In this document: one piece after another, positions 17,213 to 24,665 of the stretch | How the letters are laid out: every line of letters begins with the position of its first letter | Numbering within the stretch: position 1 is the stretch's first letter | Origin: VRUE01 sp963837735 | GTDB lineage: Bacteria > Actinomycetota > Thermoleophilia > Solirubrobacterales > 70-9 | Direction of reading: 5' to 3' | Length of the DNA: 64,000 nucleotides | Assembly: GCA_963837735.1 (NCBI GenBank) | Contig: CAWIOM010000004.1 | Span: forward strand, 186,001-250,000 | Notes under the pieces: model-generated | Told to the model about the DNA's origin: nothing | The model's database searches: none | Seen by the model: the letters and a program-made list of their open reading frames with translations, nothing else | Position numbers and translations under genes: made by a program

Positions 17213-18607
17213 CTACTTCGGCTTTCGAAGCCGGCCGCCCGCCAGATAGCGGACGAGGCCGAAGCCGGGGCCGGAAGGGGTCCGGGCGTAGCGGTTCGGG
17301 GCGGCTTCCCCGAGCATCATCAGGAGGCCGTCGGAGCGCTGCGCGAGCCCGGCGATGCGGTTGAAGTCGAGGCCGACCCTGAGCCCTTCTTCTTCGACCA
17401 CGAGTAGCGGACGGGTGCCTCCGTAGGTCGGATCGAACCGGCCGCTCGGCAGCAGCCTCACGCTGGCGGCGTACCTGGCGCGGAACCCCTCGGTGTCGGG
17501 GACGTCGCGCCGCCAGCCGAGGATGACGATCCTGCCCTTGCTGTCGAGGATCGCCGACGAGGGTGTTTCGCTGGTCAGGCCCCTGATCAGCGCGAAGCCC
17601 CCGTCGCGAAACCTGCCGTCCGGTCGCCCGCCGCGCCGGTACTTGGCAACGAACGTGCCCTTGGCGGCCGAGCCGACGAGGAAATACGAGCCCTTCGGGC
17701 CCGGGATCACAGTCGAGATGCCCTTCGGGGCTCCCGCCCGGAGCCGTTTCGGGAGGCGCACGGGAAACGACCGTGCAGCCCGTCCCGCCGGGTCGAGTTC
17801 AACGACGCTCATCCGGCCCACCGGCACGGTGCAGCAGGCGGGACCGGCGACCACGGTCGAGGCTCCGCGGAGGGCCAGGTCCGCGGGAAGCTCGTCGCCG
17901 CCGAGGCCGGTGTAGACGGTTCCGCCGGTGCCGAATTCCTGGTCCGCCTGGCCCTGGTCGAGCGTCCGCGAGACGAAGGATCCGGGCCCGAGCGGAAACG
18001 CCGCGCTGCCGGCGAGCACGAAGCCGCCCTTTGGGCGCATCGCGAGGCTGGAGACGATCGTCTCCGCGCTGGTGAAGCGGGTCACCTGGCCGGGCGTGCC
18101 CGGGATCGGGACGCCGGGTTCGTGGAAGGTCGCGTCATGGCTGCCATCGCGATCGAGGCGGGCGATCAGCACCGAGAGGCCGTTCCCCGAAGCGACCACG
18201 ACCTTGCCGTCCCCCTGCACCCCGATCGCACCACGCGGGATGTCGCCGGCGCGGCCGGGACTCGCCCATTCGACCGAGGCGACCACCCCCGCCCGGGCGC
18301 CGAACGTCGCGTCGAGGCTGCCGTCGGCGAGCACCCGGGTGACGTAGAGGTCGGCGCAGGTGCGCACTCCAGGGCAAGACCTCGTCGCGTAGCTGAGGAC
18401 AACCGATTCGTCCTGCGGCCCGACGGCCTCGGCCAGCACTCCGCGTTGGTATTCCGGGCCCGGCAGCGCGCCGGTGATGTCGACCGTGCCGTTGAACCCG
18501 TAGCGAGTGTCGACCTGACCCGGCTTGGCGAGCGCCGTGCCGCCGAGCACGAAGAGGAGAAGCACGCCGAGCGCGAGCCCGGCGCCGATGCGGCGCCCGC
18601 CTACCAC
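17213..18607 (-). CDS. secreted delta-60 repeat (beta-propeller-like) protein
   Basis: 464 aa with a signal peptide (MVGGRRIGAGLALGVLLLFVLGGTALA, residues 1-27). At least five repeats follow of the delta-60 type, such as VTRVLADGSLDATFG, IARLDRDGSHDATF, VSRTLDQGQADQEFGTGGTV and VRLLPSGRFDPTYGG, each alternating with a G-x-V-V/I-V-A-G strand. These form propeller-like extracellular proteins of unknown ligand. Its start overlaps the cysM stop by 7 bp and the JAMM gene follows by 10 nt. A secreted protein thus sits inside a cytosolic sulfur-transfer operon, which is unexpected. Intact. Confidence 0.85.
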   Translation of the reverse strand: MVGGRRIGAGLALGVLLLFVLGGTALAKPGQVDTRYGFNGTVDITGALPGPEYQRGVLAEAVGPQDESVVLSYATRSCPGVRTCADLYVTRVLADGSLDATFGARAGVVASVEWASPGRAGDIPRGAIGVQGDGKVVVASGNGLSVLIARLDRDGSHDATFHEPGVPIPGTPGQVTRFTSAETIVSSLAMRPKGGFVLAGSAAFPLGPGSFVSRTLDQGQADQEFGTGGTVYTGLGGDELPADLALRGASTVVAGPACCTVPVGRMSVVELDPAGRAARSFPVRLPKRLRAGAPKGISTVIPGPKGSYFLVGSAAKGTFVAKYRRGGRPDGRFRDGGFALIRGLTSETPSSAILDSKGRIVILGWRRDVPDTEGFRARYAASVRLLPSGRFDPTYGGTRPLLVVEEEGLRVGLDFNRIAGLAQRSDGLLMMLGEAAPNRYARTPSGPGFGLVRYLAGGRLRKPK

Positions 18608-19566
18608 CAGACGGTGGAGTCCAGGTTCTCGATCTCGTCGACCGGCAGCGTGTAGACGCCGGAGGAGAGGTACTTCCAGCCGTCGTCCGGGATCAGGAAG
18701 ACGACGTTGCCGCCCTCGAGCTCCTCGCCGATCCGGACCGCGATGCGGGCGATCGCGCCGGCGGAGACGCCGGCGAAGATCCCCTCCTCGTCGAGGAGTT
18801 TGCGAGTCCAGAGGATCGCGTCGCGGTTGGAGACCATGATCTTGCGGTCGAAGAGCGAGATGTCGATGATCGGCGGGATGAAGCCGTCATCGAGCGAGCG
18901 CAGCCCCTGGACGAGCTCCCCCTGCATCGGCTCGGCGGCGACGACCAGGGTCTCGGGGTTCGCCTCCTTGAGGCGCCGGCCGTTGCCCATCAGCGTGCCC
19001 CCTGTGCCGAGGCCGCCGACGAAGGCGGCGACCTCGTCGAGCTCTTCGAGGATCTCGACCGCGGTCCCGTTGTAGTGGGCCAGCGGGTTGGCCTCGTTGC
19101 CGTACTGGTAGGGCATGTAGTAGCCGGAGTCCTGGGACATCTCCAGCGCAACCTCGACCGCTCCGTTCGAGCCCTTGGCGCCCTCGGAATAGACGATCTC
19201 CGCCCCGTACATGCGCAGCAGCTGGGTGCGCTCCTCGGTGACGTTGTCGGGCATCACGACCTTCAGCGGATAGCCCTTGCGGCGGCAGATCATCGCCAGC
19301 GAGATCCCGGTGTTGCCCGAGGTCGGCTCGAGGATCGTCTGGCCGGGCTGGATCGCGCCCTCGGCCTCGGCCGCCTCGATCATCGCGCGGGCGACGCGAT
19401 CCTTGACCGAGCCGGTCGGGTTGCGTCCCTCGAGCTTCGCGTAGATCCGGACCTCGGGCTTGGGCGCGAAACGCGGCAGCTCGACCAGCGGCGTATTGCC
19501 GATCGACTCGACAACATTGCCGAAACGCCCTCCGCAGGGCCGGTTGAGAAGCTGATCGCGCACCAT
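18601..19566 (-). CDS. cysM: CysM-type cysteine synthase (likely O-phosphoserine/CysO-dependent)
   Basis: 321 aa, fold-type II PLP enzyme. The PLP lysine lies in RNPTGSVKDRVA (near residue 54), the substrate loop is EPTSGNTGISLA, and the phosphate cradle is GGLGTGGTLMG. The C-terminal part GIFAGVSAGAIAR with DDGWKYLSSGVYT is much more like mycobacterial CysM than CysK; CysM uses O-phosphoserine and the thiocarboxylated carrier CysO rather than free sulfide. The window supplies a CysO-like carrier, a MoeZ-like activator and a JAMM protease, consistent with this. A conserved 19-nt element lies just upstream. The first about 15 residues (MVRDQLLNRPCGGRF) are an unusual extension; start at NVVESIGNTP is possible. 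Confidence 0.9.
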   Translation of the reverse strand: MVRDQLLNRPCGGRFGNVVESIGNTPLVELPRFAPKPEVRIYAKLEGRNPTGSVKDRVARAMIEAAEAEGAIQPGQTILEPTSGNTGISLAMICRRKGYPLKVVMPDNVTEERTQLLRMYGAEIVYSEGAKGSNGAVEVALEMSQDSGYYMPYQYGNEANPLAHYNGTAVEILEELDEVAAFVGGLGTGGTLMGNGRRLKEANPETLVVAAEPMQGELVQGLRSLDDGFIPPIIDISLFDRKIMVSNRDAILWTRKLLDEEGIFAGVSAGAIARIAVRIGEELEGGNVVFLIPDDGWKYLSSGVYTLPVDEIENLDSTVWW

Positions 19567-19575
19567 CGAGGTCCC

Positions 19576-19594
19576 TTACTTCAAAAAGTATAGC
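19576..19594 (-). promoter_or_regulatory. cysM promoter element shared with moeZ
   Basis: On the minus strand it reads GCTATACTTTTTGAAGTAA, ending 9 nt before the cysM ATG. It contains a -10-like TATACT overlapping an inverted repeat TACTT-N4-AAGTA. The identical 19 nt occur before moeZ (23625-23643). Candidate promoter plus operator for a sulfur regulon; the regulator is unknown. Confidence 0.65.
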
Positions 19595-19688
19595 CATGGG
19601 CGAAGGCTGCGCCGGCCTTGCGAATGGGCTGCGAACGGGTATTTTCGACTGGACTCCCCCAAGTCCCATCGATCGGAGGCTCGACCCA

Positions 19689-20516
19689 ATGCCCAGTAAC
19701 TCTCGACTGACAGCGCTGCTCGCGGCTGTGGCGCTCTTCGCCATCGCCGCTTTTGCCGCAGGCTGCGGAAGCAGCGACAGCACCACCGGGTCCGGTGGCG
19801 GCGGTGAAAAGCTCACGGTCGGCTCCGACGTCCCCTATCCGCCTTTCGAGGAATTCGGCAAGACCAAGACCGAATTCAAGGGCTTCGACATCGAACTCGT
19901 CGAAGCGCTGGCCGAAAAGATCGGCCGCACCCCGGAATTCAAGGACACCTCGTTCGACACGATCTTCCGGGACCTCGCCCAGGGCAAGTTCGACATGGTC
20001 GCGTCGGCGACGACGATCACCGACGAACGCGAGGAAACGGTCGACTTCACCAACCCCTACTACCTGCCGTCGGCGCAGTCGATCGTCGTCACCAAGGGCA
20101 ACCCCGATCTGAAGACGGCCGATGACCTCAAAGGCCTGGTCGTCGGTGTCCAGCAGGGTACGACCGGCGAGGAATACGTCGAAGAAGAAATCGACACCAA
20201 GGAACTCCGCACATTCCCGCAGGGCCCGGACACGATTCCCGCGCTGAAGGCGGGCACAATCGATGCCGTCGTTATCGACCGGCCGGTCGCCGAAAATATC
20301 ATCGCGGCCGATGCCGGCCTGGAAATCTCTGGCGGGATCGAAACGGAAGAACAGTACGGATTCGTGGTCCAGCAAGGCGACGAAGAACTGCTCGACGAAC
20401 TCAATGAAGCGCTCCAAGAAGTGATCGACTCGGGCGAATACAAAACGATCTACACGAAGTGGTTCCACAAGCCGGTACCCCCCGGCATCGGCACGACGAC
20501 CCACGAAGCGACCTGA
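19689..20516 (+). CDS. polar amino-acid ABC transporter substrate-binding lipoprotein
   Basis: 275 aa. A lipoprotein signal ends in the lipobox FAAGC, making Cys26 the lipidated residue. The mature domain is a family-3 solute-binding protein: LTVGSDVPYPPFEEF, FKGFDIELVEALAEKIG, FDMVASATTITDERE, VDFTNPYYLPSAQSIVV, GVQQGTTGEEYV and a closing FVVQQGDEELLDELNEAL. It delivers polar amino acids (glutamine/glutamate/histidine-like) to the permease encoded next. Its codon use favours GAA far more than the neighbours' GAG. Separated from the permease by a strong hairpin. Confidence 0.93.
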   Translation: MPSNSRLTALLAAVALFAIAAFAAGCGSSDSTTGSGGGGEKLTVGSDVPYPPFEEFGKTKTEFKGFDIELVEALAEKIGRTPEFKDTSFDTIFRDLAQGKFDMVASATTITDEREETVDFTNPYYLPSAQSIVVTKGNPDLKTADDLKGLVVGVQQGTTGEEYVEEEIDTKELRTFPQGPDTIPALKAGTIDAVVIDRPVAENIIAADAGLEISGGIETEEQYGFVVQQGDEELLDELNEALQEVIDSGEYKTIYTKWFHKPVPPGIGTTTHEAT

Positions 20517-20550
20517 ACGGAGCCGCCTGGGGGCGGCAGCAGGGCAAACT

Positions 20551-20582
20551 GAGAAGGGGCGTCCAGGGCGGCGCCCCTTCTC
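20551..20582 (+). terminator. intercistronic hairpin between binding-protein and permease genes
   Basis: Arms GAGAAGGGGCG (20551-20561) and CGCCCCTTCTC (20572-20582), perfect over 11 bp with a 10-nt loop. The permease ribosome site (AGGAGA) follows 3 nt later. Probably an attenuator or mRNA-stabilising element that keeps the binding protein in excess over the permease. Confidence 0.65.
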
Positions 20583-20595
20583 ATAGGAGAACCGG

Positions 20596-21342
20596 ATGAA
20601 CGAGATCATCGAACAGTATTTCGACCTCGACCAGATGTCGAGCCACTTCGGCGAGGTCCTCAACGGCTTCGTGATCACTCTCGAAATCGCGATCGTCGCG
20701 ACCCTGCTGGCTCTGTTCTGGGGGATGGTCCTGGCACTGCTGCGCCAGCTGCCCGGTCGCGCGCTCGTCCCGGTGCGGTTCCTGACGATCTCCTACATCG
20801 ACGTCTTCCGGGGCATACCGCTGCTGATCCTGATCCTGCTGATCTCGGGCAGCCTCGCCTTCCTGCCGCTGCCCGAAGCGTTCACCATCCCTCACTGGTT
20901 CGGGAAACCGGACAACTTCTGGTACGGGATCATGGCTCTGACTCTCGTCTACGGCGCCTACATGGCGGAGGTCTACCGCGCCGGGATCGAAGCAGTCCCA
21001 AGCGGCCAGATGGAGGCGGCTCGATCGCTGGGAATGAGTCACAGCCAGGCGATGCGCAACGTGATCGTCCCGCAGGCGGTTCGGAAGGTGATCGCGCCAC
21101 TGCTCAATGAATTCACCGCCCTGCTCAAGGACACGACCCTGGTCAGCGTGATCGCCCTCAATGAGGTCGCCCTGGTCGGCCGCGACATCCAGTCGAAGAC
21201 CTTCAACAGCTCCTCCCTGACCCTGGGGGCGATCATGTTCCTGATCATCGTCCTCCCCCTAGCGCGCATCGTCGACCGGCTGATCGCCCGCGAGAAGGCG
21301 CGCACGTCGCGCGGCGGCCCAGCCCAGATAATGCGTCACTAG
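20596..21342 (+). CDS. amino-acid ABC transporter permease (HisM/GlnP type)
   Basis: 248 aa, five to six membrane helices. The family start FGEVLNGFVITLEIAIVATLLALFWG (residues about 16-41) and SYIDVFRGIPLLILILLI are typical. The coupling EAA-like loop GIEAVPSGQMEAARSLGMSHSQAMRNVIVPQAVR (about 133-166) docks on the ATPase. ATG 20596 follows AGGAGA by 5 nt. Forms the membrane channel of the transporter with the genes on either side; a single permease gene implies a homodimer. Confidence 0.95.
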   Translation: MNEIIEQYFDLDQMSSHFGEVLNGFVITLEIAIVATLLALFWGMVLALLRQLPGRALVPVRFLTISYIDVFRGIPLLILILLISGSLAFLPLPEAFTIPHWFGKPDNFWYGIMALTLVYGAYMAEVYRAGIEAVPSGQMEAARSLGMSHSQAMRNVIVPQAVRKVIAPLLNEFTALLKDTTLVSVIALNEVALVGRDIQSKTFNSSSLTLGAIMFLIIVLPLARIVDRLIAREKARTSRGGPAQIMRH

Positions 21343-21350
21343 GAGGACCT

Positions 21351-22115
21351 TTGGCCGAGCCGATGCTGAGACTCGCGGGGATCCACAAGCGCTTCGGCGA
21401 GCTCGAGGTGCTGCGTGGGATCGACCTTGAGATCGCCCGCGGCGAAGTCGTCTGCGTCCTCGGCCCGAGCGGCTCGGGCAAGAGCACTCTCCTACGCTGC
21501 ATCAACCTGCTTGAGCCACCGGAGCAGGGCGAGATCCTGCTCGAGGGCCGCGACATCTGCAGGAAGCCGGGATCGGGATCGGGCGACCAGAGCTGGGATC
21601 TGGACTTCGTCCGCCAGCGGGTCGGGATCGTCTTCCAACAGTTCAACCTCTTCCCCCACCGCACGGCGCTGCAGAACGTGACCATGGCCCAGGAAAAGGT
21701 GCTCGGGCGCTCCGGGCAGGAGGCGAGGGCGAAGGGCACCGGGCTCCTCGAGAGGGTCGGCCTCGCCGACAAGCTCGACGAGTTTCCAGACCGCCTCTCA
21801 GGTGGACAGCAGCAGCGGGTCGCGATCGCCCGAGCGCTGGCGATGGACCCGCACGTGATGCTCTTCGACGAGGTGACCAGCGCGCTCGACCCGGAGCTCG
21901 TCAAGGAGGTCCTCGACACGATTCGGGAGCTCGCCGCGGAGGGCATGACGATGGTCATCGTCACCCACGAAATCGACTTCGCCCGCGACGTCGGCGACGC
22001 CGTCGTCTTCATGGACGAGGGCGTGATCGTCGAGCACGGCCCGCCGGCGGTCGTTCTCGACAACCCAGCCGAGGAGCGGACCAAACGCTTCCTCGGGCTG
22101 GTGCTCGACCGCTAG
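21351..22115 (+). CDS. amino-acid ABC transporter ATPase (GlnQ type)
   Basis: 254 aa with all ABC motifs: Walker A GPSGSGKST (residues 38-46), Q-loop VFQQFNLFPHRTALQNV, signature LSGGQQQR, Walker B MLFDEVTSALDPE and the switch His in IVTHEIDFA. A 10-residue insertion in the loop before the Q-loop (KPGSGSGDQSWDL) is mild. Starts with TTG at 21351, 8 nt after the permease stop; an ATG at 21363 is the alternative. Its 3' end overlaps the convergent cysO by 4 bp. Confidence 0.95.
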   Translation: MAEPMLRLAGIHKRFGELEVLRGIDLEIARGEVVCVLGPSGSGKSTLLRCINLLEPPEQGEILLEGRDICRKPGSGSGDQSWDLDFVRQRVGIVFQQFNLFPHRTALQNVTMAQEKVLGRSGQEARAKGTGLLERVGLADKLDEFPDRLSGGQQQRVAIARALAMDPHVMLFDEVTSALDPELVKEVLDTIRELAAEGMTMVIVTHEIDFARDVGDAVVFMDEGVIVEHGPPAVVLDNPAEERTKRFLGLVLDR

Positions 22116-22396
22116 ACGACCGGCGCGCCGCCGGCCATCGCCGGCAGGATGACGACGGTGTCGCCGTCGGAGACCGCTGTGTCCAGCCCGTCGAGCACCC
22201 GCACGTCCTCGTCGTTGAGGTAGATGTTGACGTAGCGGTTGAGCTCGCCGTCGGAGCCGAAGAGCTGCGACTCGGTGTCGGCGTGCTCCGCCGTGAGCGC
22301 GCGCAGGACCTCGCCGACGTTGGAGCCGGCCGCCTCGACCTCTGGCTGCCCGCCCGTTTTCGAGCGCAGCACCGGGGGGATGCGGATCGTTGCCAT
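22112..22396 (-). CDS. cysO: CysO-like sulfur-carrier protein with a four-residue tail after the diglycine
   Basis: 94 aa, ubiquitin-like MoaD/ThiS fold. MATIRIPPVLRSKTGGQPEVEA at the start and RYVNIYLNDEDVRVLDGLDTAVSDGDTVVILPAMAGG match mycobacterial CysO closely. Active CysO ends in Gly-Gly, which is adenylated and thiocarboxylated. Here G89-G90 are followed by Ala-Pro-Val-Val, so the carboxylate is masked and needs proteolytic trimming. The JAMM protease encoded at 16801-17202 is the obvious candidate. It starts 19 nt after the moeZ gene, in one operon. It would donate sulfur to CysM for cysteine synthesis. Confidence 0.9.
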   Translation of the reverse strand: MATIRIPPVLRSKTGGQPEVEAAGSNVGEVLRALTAEHADTESQLFGSDGELNRYVNIYLNDEDVRVLDGLDTAVSDGDTVVILPAMAGGAPVV

Positions 22397-22415
22397 CAGC
22401 CGGAGAACCTACCGG

Positions 22416-23577
22416 CTAGCCGGCGCAGAAGAGGTCGTAGTCGGGGAACTTGCCGAGCTCGGACTCGGGGACCTCGGGAGCGTTCTCGCCGCAAATCGGG
22501 CACTCGGGGTCGCGGCGCACCTTGAGCTCCGTGAACCTCGTGCCGAGCGCCTCGAAGAGCAGCAGGCGGCCGATCAGAGGTTCGCCGATGCCGAGCACCA
22601 GCTTCAGCACCTCGTTGGCCTGCAGGAGGCCCATCGTCCCGGCCATCGCGCCGAGCACGCCGTTCGCCGAGCAGCTCGGCGCCAGCTCCGCCGGCGGCGG
22701 CGTCGGGTACAGGCAGCGATAGCAGGGCCCCTCGAAGGGGACGAAGGTCGAGATCTGCCCGTCGAAGCTGAGGATCGACGCGGAGACGACCGGCTTGCGC
22801 AGCCGAACCGAGGCGTCGTTGAGCAGGTATCGGGTGGGGAAGTTGTCGGCGCCGTCGACGATCACGTCGTATTGCTCGAGCAGCTCGACGATGTTGGAGG
22901 AGTCGAGCCGGAAGTTGTGCTCGACGACGTCGACGTCCGGGTTGAGCGCCTCGATCGTCTTGCGCGCCGAGGCGGTCTTCGGCTCACCGATCCGTTCGGT
23001 GTTGTGGATCACCTGTCGCTGCAGGTTGGAGGCGTCGACGACGTCGTCGTCGACGAGGCCGATCGTGCCGATGCCGGCCGCGGCGAGGTAGAGCGCGGTC
23101 GGCGCGCCGAGGCCGCCGGCGCCGACCAGCAGCACCTTGGCGTTGAGCATCTTCAGCTGGCCCTCGACCCCGACCTCGGGCAGCAGGGTGTGGCGCGAGT
23201 AGCGATCGCGCTGCTCGGGGGTCATGCCCTCGGCGGCCGCGACCGGCAGCCCCTGCTCCTGCCAGGCGAGGATCCCGCCGGCCATCGAGGCGACGTTCTC
23301 GTATCCGAGCGCCTGCATCTGCTGCGCCGCCGATGTAGGAGCGGCTGCCGCTGCGGCAGTAGAGGATCGTGCGGGCCGAGAGGTCCGGCGCGGCGCTTCC
23401 GATCTCGTCGGCGAGCAGCCCCGGCGGGACCAGCTTGCCGTCCTCGAGGTGGGCCTCCTGGTACTCGTGGGGCTCTCGGGTGTCGATCAGGACGACATCG
23501 CCGCCGTCGATCTCCTCGGCGGCCTCGAAGGGCTCGATCTCCTCGACCTGCTGCTGAATTTCCGCGCCTGTGGCCAT
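22416..23577 (-). CDS. moeZ: rhodanese-ThiF fusion (MoeZ/MoeB-like sulfur-carrier activator), +1 frameshift near 23327
   Basis: Approximately 387 residues. The N-terminal rhodanese domain (about 12-115) has the active-site loop YCRSGSRS with Cys74. The C-terminal ThiF/MoeB domain has the ATP motif LLVGAGGLGAPTALYLAAAG, LVDDDVVDASNLQRQVIH, GADNFPTRYLLNDA and zinc cysteines CYRCLYP and CPICG. It adenylates the carrier C terminus and transfers sulfur from the rhodanese Cys. The two domains lie in frames offset by one extra G at about 23327 (SYI-AAQQMQALGYENV restored), probably a sequence error. Mycobacterial MoeZ has the opposite domain order. AGGAGAG precedes ATG 23577, and the shared 19-nt promoter element lies 48 nt upstream. 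Confidence 0.88.
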
Positions 23578-23624
23578 CGCTCTCCTAGGACCTGATCAAC
23601 AAATACCTTAATTCCGATCCGGCT

Positions 23625-23643
23625 TTACTTCAAAAAGTATAGC
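23625..23643 (-). promoter_or_regulatory. moeZ-cysO promoter element shared with cysM
   Basis: Minus-strand GCTATACTTTTTGAAGTAA, identical over 19 nt to the element before cysM. The inverted repeat TACTT-N4-AAGTA overlaps a TATACT -10-like hexamer. It lies 48 nt before the moeZ start, in the gap between htpX and moeZ. Confidence 0.65.
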
Positions 23644-23684
23644 GAGGCGTCGGGGGAGGTCCAGGCGCGTGAGTAAAGCGCAGC

Positions 23685-24543
23685 CTAAAACGAGGGGCGC
23701 ATCTGGCGCAGCCTCTTGACGCGCTCCTCGATCGGCGGGTGGGTCGAGAAGAGGCCCGCGATCCCCTTGCCGGAGAACGGCTTGACGATGTACAGGGGCT
23801 CAGCCGCCTGGTTGACCTGCATCGGCATCGCCTCGGCCCCCTGCTCGAGGCGCAGCAGGGCGCTCGCCAGCGACTCGGGGTTGCCGCAGATTTCGGCGCC
23901 ACCCGCGTCGGCGGCGTACTCGCGCTGGCGCGAGATCGAGAGCTGGATGATGCTCGCCGCGATCGGCGCCAGCAGGACCATCGCCAGCGAGGCGACGATG
24001 CTCGAGCGGCGAATCGTCCTCGGAGCCGAACCACATGAACATGTACGCCAGGTAGGTGATCGCGGCGCCGATCGCCGAGGCGACCGACTGGATCAGGATG
24101 TCGCGGTTGCGGATGTGGGTGAGCTCGTGCGCGAGGACGCCGCGCAGCTCGTCCTCGGAGAGCAGTTTGGTGATCCCGCGGGTGACGGCGACCGCGGAGT
24201 GCTTGGGGTTGCGGCCCGTGGCGAAGGCGTTGGGCTGGTCCTGGGGGATCATGTAGAGGCGCGGCATCGGCAGCTCGGCGCGCGTCGTCAGTTCGCGGAC
24301 GATCTGGAAGAGGCGCGGGTTCTCCGACTCCTCGATCGGCTGCGCCCGGCTCATTTTCAGCGCCAGTTTGTCGCTGAAGAAGTAGGAGAAGAAGTTGATC
24401 AGCAGGGCGATGCCGAGGAAGAGGGTCGCGGTGCCGATGCCGCCGATCGCGTAGCCGATGACGACCAGCAGGCCCGAGAGGGTCGCCAGCAGGATCGTCG
24501 TGCGCAGGGTCGCGCCCCAGGTTGATTGCTTGGTGGTCGTCAT
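23685..24543 (-). CDS. htpX: HtpX-type membrane zinc metalloprotease, +1 frameshift near 24013
   Basis: Approximately 286 residues. Two N-terminal membrane helices (residues about 11-50) are followed by MPRLYMIPQDQPNAFATGRNPKHSAVAVT and the zinc motif LAHELTHIRNRD (HExxH). Two more membrane segments and the downstream ligand element QREYAADAGGAEI follow; the protein ends STHPPIEERVKRLRQM. HtpX degrades misfolded inner-membrane proteins. The frame shifts by one extra base within EDDS-RSSIVASLAMVLL at about 24013, probably a sequence error as all motifs are kept. ATG 24543 is chosen for MTTTKQSTW. Transcribed towards moeZ but separated from it by that operon's own promoter. Confidence 0.9.
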
Positions 24544-24665
24544 CGCGTCACTTGGCTCCTTGATCGAGTTGCTTGCCGAGAGTATTCCGGTCGGGGGGCA
24601 TTCGGGCCATAGGTGCCAACCCCTATTCGCCCTTCCCCACCCCCCACCCGTGCGACGATCCGACG

